This document shows, piece by piece, positions 17,065-23,744 of a stretch of DNA of 64,000 bases. The notes below the pieces were generated by a model. That model did no database searches and had not been told where the DNA came from. It worked only from the letters and a program-made list of their open reading frames with translations. How positions within the stretch are numbered: the first letter of the stretch is position 1; each line of letters starts with the position of its first letter. A program made the position numbers and the translations under genes. The stretch covers positions 2,542,001 to 2,606,000 of the forward strand of contig OZ241345.1 in the NCBI GenBank assembly GCA_965200175.1, read 5' to 3'. The DNA is from Azophilus sp026709365. Its GTDB lineage: Bacteria > Pseudomonadota > Gammaproteobacteria > Pseudomonadales > Azotimanducaceae.

Positions 17065-17478
17065 TCACGCCAAGGGCCAGATGCCCGCCACCAAGGTCCC
17101 GAACAGCCCCATCAGGCCGACAATGAAGGTCACAAAGAACGTGACCATCCAGCCGAGCATTTTCTCAAGCAGGGACTCGATCCGGCCCAAACGTCCCTCA
17201 ACCGACTTGAAGCGAGCATCGGTGGCCGCCTCAGCCGACTCGAAGCGGGCGTCAACCGACTCGAAGCGAGCATCAACCGCACTGAAGCGCTCATCAATGC
17301 GCTTCCAAAGCAGTTCATTGTTGCGCTCAAACTCCGCGCGCAGCCGCTCCGGCGTAACGGCGAACTTCTCAATGGAATGGGCGATCGCCGCAATCACCGC
17401 CCTGCTCTCCTGTTGGGGCATTCCGGATGCCTCAAGCCGTTCCGACATCGCCTCGATTTCCCTGACTGTTCGCTGCAT
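17065..17478 (-). CDS. Coiled-coil protein with C-terminal membrane anchor
   Basis: 137 residues from ATG 17478, which AAGGA precedes by 8 bases. A helical N-terminal half is followed by heptad repeats (RFSAVDARFESVDARF, then ESAEAATDARFKSVEGRL), visible as 21-base repeats in the DNA, and a final helix GWMVTFFVTFIVGLMGLFG that should cross the membrane. The layout resembles DUF1640-type proteins (CCDC90-like) known in many bacteria. The role is unknown. It is downstream of a hairpin repeat and 31 bases upstream of the crotonase. Confidence 0.65.
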   Translation of the reverse strand: MQRTVREIEAMSERLEASGMPQQESRAVIAAIAHSIEKFAVTPERLRAEFERNNELLWKRIDERFSAVDARFESVDARFESAEAATDARFKSVEGRLGRIESLLEKMLGWMVTFFVTFIVGLMGLFGTLVAGIWPLA

Positions 17479-17512
17479 GATCATGTTCCTTGGTCGCGTT
17501 TGGAATAGCAAG

Positions 17513-17605
17513 CGCGCGACCTAACGGTCGCGGATGGAGTTTCGCTGACGCGAAACTCCGCGCGTTCGTCGCGTGGGTCGGGTTCCGAAATGTTTCCGAG
17601 CCCGC
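17513..17605 (+). repeat. Two-hairpin repeat, copy 6 (CGCGACC-type)
   Basis: The first hairpin is a third type, GCGACC-TAAC-GGTCGC. The constant hairpin has an inserted A in its loop (TTTCGCTGACGCGAAA). It faces the inverted copy at 17709, leaving about 100 bases with no gene; together they fill the 17479-17867 gap. Confidence 0.88.
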
Positions 17606-17708
17606 ACAGCGACATTGAACCTTGGGCGCGGCGCTGAAAAGCGGTGACTCGCCCGACGTCGTGTGGGAAATCGACCATTCGGCAGCCAATGGTTAAGCGG
17701 GCGGCTTT

Positions 17709-17799
17709 GCGGGTTCGGAAGCGCGTCGGAACCCGACCCACGCAACGTGCGCGGAGTTTCGCGCAGCGAAACTCCAACGCACCCGCCGCACGGGTGCGC
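17709..17799 (-). repeat. Two-hairpin repeat, copy 7, inverted (GCACCC-type)
   Basis: Complete copy in the opposite direction to copy 6, with first hairpin GCACCCG..CGGGTGC. The pair makes a large inverted repeat upstream of the 17868 gene. Confidence 0.88.
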
Positions 17800-17867
17800 C
17801 TTGCCGTCAACCAATGGGGCGACTAACCTGCATCCCAAGTTACGCACACCGCGCAGGAGTTGGGCCT

Positions 17868-18383
17868 ATGAAGCTGTTTGCGAAGATCGTGCTTGGCACG
17901 GTTCTGACCATCGCCGCCGCAGCAGCCGCCGTGCTGATCGGCGCCCGTTTCGCCGATGGTCCCCTGGAGATCATCGCCGGAGGGCCGTTCACCAGCGGCG
18001 AGCCGCAATTGGCAGTGCCCAGCGACTGGTCCTTCGTCAAGGACCTGGAAACCATCGAGTTTCAGTCGTTGGAGCCGCCGCGCTCGCGCACCGTCTGGGT
18101 GCTGGTTCACGAAGGGCGCCTGTTCATTCCCAGTGGCTACATGGATTCGGCTTGGGGGCGCATTTGGAAGCAGTGGCCCATCGAGGCGGAGCGCGACGGG
18201 CGCATCATCACGCGCATCGACGGCAAGCTCCACAACCACAACTTGGTGCGCCTCCGGGAAGGACCGATGCTCAAGCCGTTGCTTGAGCAGCTGTCACGCA
18301 AGTACATGGGCGGCCAGCCCATACCCGTGGCGGCCGTTGCCTCCGGCGCGCTCTGGCTCTTCGAGTTGACGCCACGAGCGTGA
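17868..18383 (+). CDS. Membrane-anchored protein of unknown function
   Basis: 171 residues from ATG 17868 (CAGGAG 8 bases upstream). An uncleaved signal/anchor (KIVLGTVLTIAAAAAAVLIG) is followed by a periplasmic domain with RSRTVWVLVHEGRLFIPSGY, GRIWKQWPIEAERDG and IITRIDGKLHNHNLVRL. The strand order, WV..GRLF.P, W, then RIDGK, parallels the lipoprotein at 11963-12397 and PNPOx/F420-type split barrels, so a similar fold is possible (inference). The stop overlaps a CoA-transferase remnant. Confidence 0.65.
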   Translation: MKLFAKIVLGTVLTIAAAAAAVLIGARFADGPLEIIAGGPFTSGEPQLAVPSDWSFVKDLETIEFQSLEPPRSRTVWVLVHEGRLFIPSGYMDSAWGRIWKQWPIEAERDGRIITRIDGKLHNHNLVRLREGPMLKPLLEQLSRKYMGGQPIPVAAVASGALWLFELTPRA

Positions 18384-18499
18384 GCCTTGCCTTCGAGGGA
18401 CTGAAGGCCATCGACTTCACCTGGGTTCCGGCCAGCCCCTTCCCCACTGCTGACGGCCCTATCCGAGTCCCCGCGTTCAAGGCCAATGGCGCCATCTAA
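18380..18499 (+). pseudogene. Class III CoA-transferase remnant, 39 codons
   Basis: A GTG at 18380 opens a 39-codon frame, SLAFEGLKAIDFTWVPASPF, which is the conserved beginning of CaiB/BaiF CoA-transferases (compare LEGLKVIDFTWVVAGP). It then turns abruptly into GPIRVPAFKANGAI and stops. The roughly 350-residue body is gone, so this is a deletion remnant left between the membrane protein and nhaC. Its stop overlaps the start region of nhaC. Confidence 0.6.
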
Positions 18500-19952
18500 G
18501 GTCAAGGAAGCCAGCGCTGCGGATGCGATCATCGGCATCGGCGGCACCTTGCTGCTGCTGATGGCCTCCGTGCTCCTGTTCGGCAGCGACTCCTCAGCCG
18601 GCGCCAATCAAATCGCCCTGGTCTGCGGCACGGCAATCGCTGCGGGCATCGGCATTAGGAACGGCCACAGCTGGAAGGCCATCGAACGGGCGATTGTGGC
18701 CGGCATCGGCACCGCGATGCCGGCCATCCTGATCCTGCTCTCCGTCGGCAGCCTGATCGGCGCTTGGATGATCAGCGGCACCGTGCCGACGCTGATCTAC
18801 TACGGGCTGCTGGTGCTCGATCCCGGCTTCTTCTACGCCGCCTGCTGTCTGCTGTGCGCCATCACGGCACTGGCGATCGGCAGCTCCTGGACAGTGGCCG
18901 GCACCTTGGGCATCGCATTGGTGGGCATCGCCGCAGCCTTGGGGCAATCCATCGAGGTCACTGCCGGGGCCATCATCAGCGGCGCCTACTTCGGCGACAA
19001 GATGTCGCCGCTTTCCGACACCACCAATCTGGCACCGGCGGTCACCGGCATCGATATCTTCACCCACATCCGGCACATGACTTGGACCACCACGCCGAGC
19101 CTGGCCGTGGCCTTGGCGATCTTCCTGTTGATCGGCGGCAGTTCCGCAAATGCACGGGCGGGCAGCCTCGACGCCACCTTGGCCCTGCTTGAGGGTCATT
19201 TCGACATCAGCGCGCTGCAGCTCGTGCCGGTGGCCCTAGTGATCGGCTTGGTGGTGCGCAAAACCCCCGCCGTGGCGACGATTCTAGCCGGCGCCCTAGT
19301 CGGCGTCCTGTTTGCCCTGGCGTTTCAACGCCCCGCCATTGCGGCGATGGCGCCGGGCGACGGCGGCGGCGCCATCACCCGGGCTCTGTGGACGGTGCTG
19401 TTCAACGGCTACACGGCCACCACCGGCGACGCCAACCTCGATGCGCTGCTGTCGCGGGGCGGCATGAGCTCAATGCTGACCACCGTCTGGCTGGTGATCG
19501 CCGCCATGTCCTTCGGCGCGGTCCTGGAAAGAGCCGGCGTCCTGCGGGTGCTCCTGCGCGGCTTGCTCAAGCTGGGGCGCGGCACCGGCAGCCTCATTGC
19601 CGCCAGCGGCGGCACCTGCTTCGGCATCAATGCGCTGGCCGCCGATCAATTCATGTCCATCGTGCTGACCGGACGCATGTTCCGGGACGAGTACCTGCGG
19701 CGCGGACTGCACGAAAAGAACTTGGCCAGAGTGGTCGAGGACACCGGTACCATAACCTCGCCGCTGGTGCCTTGGAACACCTGCGGCGCCTACATGGCCG
19801 CCACCCTAGGCGTGCCCACCCTGGCCTATCTGCCCTTCTGCTTCTTCAACCTGATCAATCCGCTGGTGTCGATGGCCTACGGCGCCACCGGCTTTAAGAT
19901 CGAACCCGCCGAGGCCAGGCCGGGCGCCCATTCCCAAGCGGCGGCGGCATAA
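18486..19952 (+). CDS. nhaC: Na+/H+ antiporter, NhaC family
   Basis: 488 residues with about 11-12 hydrophobic segments. Family signatures include AGAIISGAYFGDKMSPLSDT followed by TNLAPAVTGIDIFTHIRHM, and EDTGTITSPLVPWNTCGAYM; the Asp residues in these loops are the likely ion-binding positions. It would exchange Na+ for protons across the inner membrane, fitting a saline habitat. It is a single gene; the CoA-transferase remnant lies just upstream and a MITE-like element just downstream. Confidence 0.9.
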   Translation: MAPSKVKEASAADAIIGIGGTLLLLMASVLLFGSDSSAGANQIALVCGTAIAAGIGIRNGHSWKAIERAIVAGIGTAMPAILILLSVGSLIGAWMISGTVPTLIYYGLLVLDPGFFYAACCLLCAITALAIGSSWTVAGTLGIALVGIAAALGQSIEVTAGAIISGAYFGDKMSPLSDTTNLAPAVTGIDIFTHIRHMTWTTTPSLAVALAIFLLIGGSSANARAGSLDATLALLEGHFDISALQLVPVALVIGLVVRKTPAVATILAGALVGVLFALAFQRPAIAAMAPGDGGGAITRALWTVLFNGYTATTGDANLDALLSRGGMSSMLTTVWLVIAAMSFGAVLERAGVLRVLLRGLLKLGRGTGSLIAASGGTCFGINALAADQFMSIVLTGRMFRDEYLRRGLHEKNLARVVEDTGTITSPLVPWNTCGAYMAATLGVPTLAYLPFCFFNLINPLVSMAYGATGFKIEPAEARPGAHSQAAAA

Positions 19953-19979
19953 GACGCAAGCGGGAACGCTGGGCCGGTT

Positions 19980-20142
19980 AGGAGCCTCTGCCTCCGGAAT
20001 TCACGGCTGCAAATCCGCTCCCGCTCGCCCCTTTGAACGTTCGATTTCGTCAAATATGACTCGATATTCTCCTCAATCGCCCGTCCAAAGGGACGGCGGC
20101 ATCGAATTTTCGCTTTCGCGACTTCCGAAGGCGCAGGCTCCT
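19980..20142 (+). mobile_element. MITE-like element, copy 1 (163 bp, about 20 bp inverted ends)
   Basis: The element starts AGGAGCCTCTGCCTCCGGAA and ends TTCCGAAGGCGCAGGCTCCT, which are imperfect inverted repeats of each other. The inside (CGTTCGATTTCGTCAAATAT, then CCTCAATCGCCCGTCCAAAG) matches 45827-45990 in reverse orientation at roughly 85 percent by eye. It has no coding capacity. It fills the nhaC-desaturase gap and its last bases overlap the desaturase stop codon. Confidence 0.82.
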
Positions 20143-21046
20143 AGGCAGCGGCTTTGCGCAGAACGTGCAGGTAGCCGTTCGAGAAGCAGCCTTCAGGTTT
20201 TGCGCAGGCGCCGAAGAACCCTCTCTCCTTGAGCAGGCCGTGAAAGCGGCGCAGGCGATAGCAGGGCACCCCCGCTTGCAGATGGTGCTCCAGATGATAG
20301 TTGACGAAATTCGGTCCGATGAGCAGCCGCTCCCACCAGGACACCAATGTGGTGGCGGTGTTTTCGCGCACGTCAGCGCTCAGCCGATTCACGGCAACGC
20401 CGTGCTCGCTCATGAATCGAATGCGGGTGACGACTTGATAGACCACCAGATAGGCCAACCACCAAAGGGCGTAAGCCCAGGGTGCGCCGGCCAAGGCCAG
20501 CAAACCGAGCATGACGCCGTGGGAAGCCAGGAAGGGGGCGTTGCGCGGCCAGCCGAATGACTTGATCTGGCGACGCACGTCCTTGAGGCCGGTGCGGCCC
20601 GTCAGGTCTCGCGTCAGCTTGCGGCGCAAGCTGGCGGGTTCAGCCGGATAGGCGCTGGCCAGGCCCAAGTCCGGATCCCGCTCGGTGCCCGCATGACGAT
20701 GGTGGTCGAGATGGTAGGCCCGATAGCGGGCCAGCGAGGTGTTCATCAGCCCGCCGAAAAGCCAAGTGCCGAAGGCGTCGTTCAACCACCGGGACTTGAA
20801 GAGAACCTGGTGGGCGCAGTCGTGGTAGAGCACGGCAAGGCCCAACTGACGCCCGCCCAGCAGCAGCACGGCCAGCAGCACGGTGAGCGGATTGAGCCAC
20901 AGCGCCGGCAAGGCGAAGGCAGCGGCCATCACGGCGAGATTGAACGACGTCATCCAGCCTGCCAGCCAGTCGGAACGCGCCAGCAGCGGACGCATCTCCT
21001 CGGCGCTTGCGTAGTCGGAAAGGTTAACCGTTGCGTTGGCGCTCAT
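20141..21046 (-). CDS. Fatty acid desaturase
   Basis: 301 residues of the membrane di-iron desaturase family. The three histidine boxes are present: HDCAH, HLDHHRHAG and HLEHHLQAG, with hydrophobic hairpins between. It would insert a double bond into an acyl chain, probably to adjust membrane fluidity. An N-terminal helix pair follows a short soluble start. The stop codon lies in the end of the MITE-like element. It is divergent from the AhpD-like gene. Confidence 0.9.
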   Translation of the reverse strand: MSANATVNLSDYASAEEMRPLLARSDWLAGWMTSFNLAVMAAAFALPALWLNPLTVLLAVLLLGGRQLGLAVLYHDCAHQVLFKSRWLNDAFGTWLFGGLMNTSLARYRAYHLDHHRHAGTERDPDLGLASAYPAEPASLRRKLTRDLTGRTGLKDVRRQIKSFGWPRNAPFLASHGVMLGLLALAGAPWAYALWWLAYLVVYQVVTRIRFMSEHGVAVNRLSADVRENTATTLVSWWERLLIGPNFVNYHLEHHLQAGVPCYRLRRFHGLLKERGFFGACAKPEGCFSNGYLHVLRKAAA

Positions 21047-21086
21047 GGTGTGCGGATACTGGCTTTCATGACTCTAAACCCGTCTT

Positions 21087-21181
21087 CAGCCAACGAAGTT
21101 GGGCGGAGTTCCCCGGTTCATTTCGAGGGCGGCACGGCCTCGGAGGGCCGTCACCCGAACCCAGCGGATTCCCGAAGCGAG
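21087..21181 (+). repeat. Dispersed intergenic repeat, second family, copy 2
   Basis: Shares CAGCCAACGAAGTTGGGC, CCCCGGTTCATTTCGAGGGC and AACCCAGCGGATTCCCG with 8167-8262, with a different central hairpin (GGCCTCGGAGGGCC). It lies in the 434-base gap upstream of the desaturase. Confidence 0.75.
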
Positions 21182-21304
21182 GGCGTCCCACCCTCAACTG
21201 GAAGCCCACCGGGACAACGCAGCGCGTTTGCGCACCCATTCCGTATCGGCTGAAGCCTATTTGCAGGCATGTTAGCTTGTTTCACTGGTGTTGCACCACA
21301 CAGC

Positions 21305-21408
21305 GCGCCCGCGAAGCGGGCGCGGTTGGAGTTTCGCTGCGCGAAACTCCGCGCGCTCATCGCTTAGGTGGGATTCCAACCGCCTCTCGCCCCGTGGGCG
21401 AGAGGCGC
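21305..21408 (+). repeat. Two-hairpin repeat, copy 8, composite
   Basis: A GCGCCCGC-type copy on the plus strand loses its tail after GGATTCC. It is fused to an inverted CTCTCGCCC-type first module (AACCGCCTCTCGCCCC to GAGAGGCGC). The junction shows that modules can recombine. Confidence 0.82.
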
Positions 21409-21480
21409 GTTGAACCCCACCAGCCGCCGTGGCAAGCTCTCGCTATCCCGCACCAAGCCCCGCGTTTGAGGAGCCGTCCC

Positions 21481-22074
21481 ATGACCCGAATCAGCAAAAT
21501 CGACTCTGAGCACTGGGATCCGGCGCTCCGGGCGATGACCCGGCCCGATGCCGCCACGCCGCTGGAGCAGGGGTTGATGCGGATGTTCGCCCACTGCCCC
21601 GGGCTGGCCAAGGGCGTCGCCGCATTGGGCGGTTCGCTGAAGATGCACCGAACCCTGCCCGACCGGCTCGTTGAATTGGTGCGGCTGCGGGTGGCCTACC
21701 ACAACCAGTGCCGAAGCTGCATGGCCATTCGCTACACCGACGCGGTGGCCGCCGGCGTCACCGAAGATCTGGTCTGCGAGCTTGCGGACCCGCCCGCCGC
21801 GGACAATCTGACCGAAGCCGAGCAGGCTGCCATCGCCTATGCCGACCTCTTCGCCAACAACCACTTGGCCATAGATGATGCGGCCTACGACAAGCTGAAG
21901 GCTCATTTCAGCGAGGCGCAGGCGATGGAACTGGGAATGACCGTTGCTTTTTTCGTCGGCTTCGGGCGCCTTGCGGCCACCCTGAACATGACCGAGGAGC
22001 TGCCCGCCGCCTTTCAGGCCGAAACCGACGCCCCCCTGTCGCCTTGGAACGAGGAGTCCATCGTCGTCAGATAG
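21481..22074 (+). CDS. Carboxymuconolactone decarboxylase/AhpD-like protein
   Basis: 197 residues. The CMD/AhpD core is present: DRLVELVRLRVAYHNQCRSC followed by MAIRYTDAV, with a CxxC redox pair. It is longer than the 150-residue average, with an added N-terminal helix region. Such proteins act as peroxidase-type disulfide reductases or decarboxylases; this one, with CRSC, is more likely redox-active. It is a single gene and its stop is one base from the convergent GPH transporter stop. Confidence 0.8.
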   Translation: MTRISKIDSEHWDPALRAMTRPDAATPLEQGLMRMFAHCPGLAKGVAALGGSLKMHRTLPDRLVELVRLRVAYHNQCRSCMAIRYTDAVAAGVTEDLVCELADPPAADNLTEAEQAAIAYADLFANNHLAIDDAAYDKLKAHFSEAQAMELGMTVAFFVGFGRLAATLNMTEELPAAFQAETDAPLSPWNEESIVVR

Positions 22075-22075
22075 G

Positions 22076-23437
22076 CTAGCCAGCGGCGGCCGTGCCAGCC
22101 GCTCGCTGCTCCAACTGAGCCCGCAATGCCGCATGCCGGGCTTCAGTGATGGGGTAGTTCCACACCACCGCCGCAGCCGCCAGGAAGAACACCGACGGCA
22201 ACGTCGAGAACAGGAAGCGCAGGCCGAACAGCTCATCGGGTCCGTTGACGGCTTCCGGGTCGGCATTGAAGCCAAAGAAGGCCAAGCCGGTCAAGGCGAT
22301 CCACGCACCCAGCGAGGCGGTTGCCTTGAAGGCGAAAGACCAAGCGGAGAAGTAGGAGGCGGCTCGGTTCTCACCGCTCTTCAAGGTGTCCAAGTCGATC
22401 ACGTCGGCCTTCATCGAGTTCGGCAAGGCAGCGGAGAACCCGCCTGCCGCAAAGCCGGTGGCCAGGGTGACCGGCAGCATCCACCAAAAGTCGCCTTCGC
22501 CGAGCAGCATGTAGAAGGGATGGGCGGCGGCAATGATGACGAAGCTGGCCACATAGGCCCGGTGCTTGCCGATGCGCTTGGAAGCCCACACCCAGAACGG
22601 CACCGCCGCAAAGTTCATGCCGTAGAAGAACGTCAGCATGAAGATGGCCAACTCCTCGGCGCGCAGCACGAACGCGATGAAGAAGACGTACAGCGGCGTG
22701 GTGATGGCCAGCGCCGTCTGGCTGATCATGAAGGTCAGCACCAGTCGCTTGAACGGGCCGTTGGCCAGCATCAACTTCAAGCCCTGCCAAACGGGCGTGG
22801 CCGACGTCCGCGCCGCTTGGCTGTCCGGCACTCTGGTGACCGTCAGGAAGATGCAAATTGGCATCAACACCAGCATGGAGATGCCCACCACGGCAAGCAC
22901 CGCGCGGCTGCCGCCGATGCCGAACAGCAGCAGCGCCAGCGCCGGCGCCAACTGCGCCACCAAGCTGCCGACCACGCCGGCCATGGAGCGCCAGCCGGTG
23001 ATTCGGGAGCGCTCGTTGTAGTCGGGTGAAAGCTCCGCCGCCCATGCGTAGTAGGGAATGAGCACCATGGTGGTGCCGACCGACACGACCGCCATCCAGG
23101 TCAGCATGTGCTGGGCGCCGGCGCCGTCCGGCGGCAGGTAGAGCTGGTAGGTGCCCAGCATCACGATGGGCGTGGCCAACACCAGCCAAGGGCGGCGCCG
23201 TCCCCAACGGGTCTGGGTGCGGTCACTGATGTAGCCCATCAGCGGATCGCTCACCATGTCGAACAACCGCACGCCCAAAATGATGTTGGCCGCCAAGGCC
23301 AAGGGCACGCCCATGTCGCTGGTGTAGAACTTCGGGATGAACACGAGGGCCGGAAAAATCGACATCATCAGCGGCATGTCGGCCAAGCTGTAGTGGAACA
23401 GCGTCGAGCGCTTAAGTTTCGGCGAAGCGGTCTGCAA
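22076..23437 (-). CDS. GPH-family sugar/cation symporter (MFS, MelB-like)
   Basis: 453 residues with 12 hydrophobic segments. The characteristic DPLMGYISDRTQTRWGRRRP loop between helices 2 and 3 defines the glycoside-pentoside-hexuronide symporters. PNSMKADVIDLD and KSGENRAASYFS in the second half are also family features. It would import a sugar or related solute with Na+ or H+. No ATG is near the start; TTG at 23437 is the first start codon in frame. There is no catabolic partner beside it. Confidence 0.83.
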   Translation of the reverse strand: MQTASPKLKRSTLFHYSLADMPLMMSIFPALVFIPKFYTSDMGVPLALAANIILGVRLFDMVSDPLMGYISDRTQTRWGRRRPWLVLATPIVMLGTYQLYLPPDGAGAQHMLTWMAVVSVGTTMVLIPYYAWAAELSPDYNERSRITGWRSMAGVVGSLVAQLAPALALLLFGIGGSRAVLAVVGISMLVLMPICIFLTVTRVPDSQAARTSATPVWQGLKLMLANGPFKRLVLTFMISQTALAITTPLYVFFIAFVLRAEELAIFMLTFFYGMNFAAVPFWVWASKRIGKHRAYVASFVIIAAAHPFYMLLGEGDFWWMLPVTLATGFAAGGFSAALPNSMKADVIDLDTLKSGENRAASYFSAWSFAFKATASLGAWIALTGLAFFGFNADPEAVNGPDELFGLRFLFSTLPSVFFLAAAAVVWNYPITEARHAALRAQLEQRAAGTAAAG

Positions 23438-23505
23438 GCTGCGCTGCCCCCTGCGGCAAGCCCATCGGCATGGTAGCCGATATCCACGGCAAAAAGGAAT
23501 GAATG

Positions 23506-23602
23506 CGCCTCTCGCCCAGAGGGCGAGAGGCGGTTGGAGTTTCGCTGCGCGAAACTCCGCGCGCTGTCGCGTAGGTCGGATTCCGAGATTTTCTGAGCCC
23601 GC
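23506..23602 (+). repeat. Two-hairpin repeat, copy 9 (CTCTCGCCC-type)
   Basis: First of three head-to-tail copies filling 23506-23744, between the transporter start and the RND pump stop. Full length. Confidence 0.9.
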
Positions 23603-23693
23603 GCGCCCGCGAAGCGGGCGCGGATGGAGTTTCGCTGCGCGAAACTCCGCGCACTCGTCGCGTGGGTCAGGTTCGAGATGTTTCTGAGCCCGC
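23603..23693 (+). repeat. Two-hairpin repeat, copy 10 (GCGCCCGC-type)
   Basis: Directly abuts copy 9, with first hairpin GCGCCCGC-GAA-GCGGGCGC. Full-length tail with one base missing (GGTTCGAGAT). Confidence 0.9.
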
Positions 23694-23744
23694 GCGCCCG
23701 CGAAGCGGGCGCGGATGGAGTTTCGCTGCGCGAAACCCTGCGCT
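23694..23744 (+). repeat. Two-hairpin repeat, copy 11, truncated at the RND stop codon
   Basis: Both hairpins are present, but the sequence breaks off at GAAACCCTGCGCTAG, inside which lies the stop codon of the RND gene (minus-strand TAG, 23743-23745). The truncation suggests that the insertion or a deletion set the present 3' end of that gene. Confidence 0.8.

Noticed and set aside
21087..21300. Possible extra N-terminal part of the AhpD-like protein
   Set aside because: The frame crosses two dispersed repeats, and the protein family begins at the ATG at 21481.
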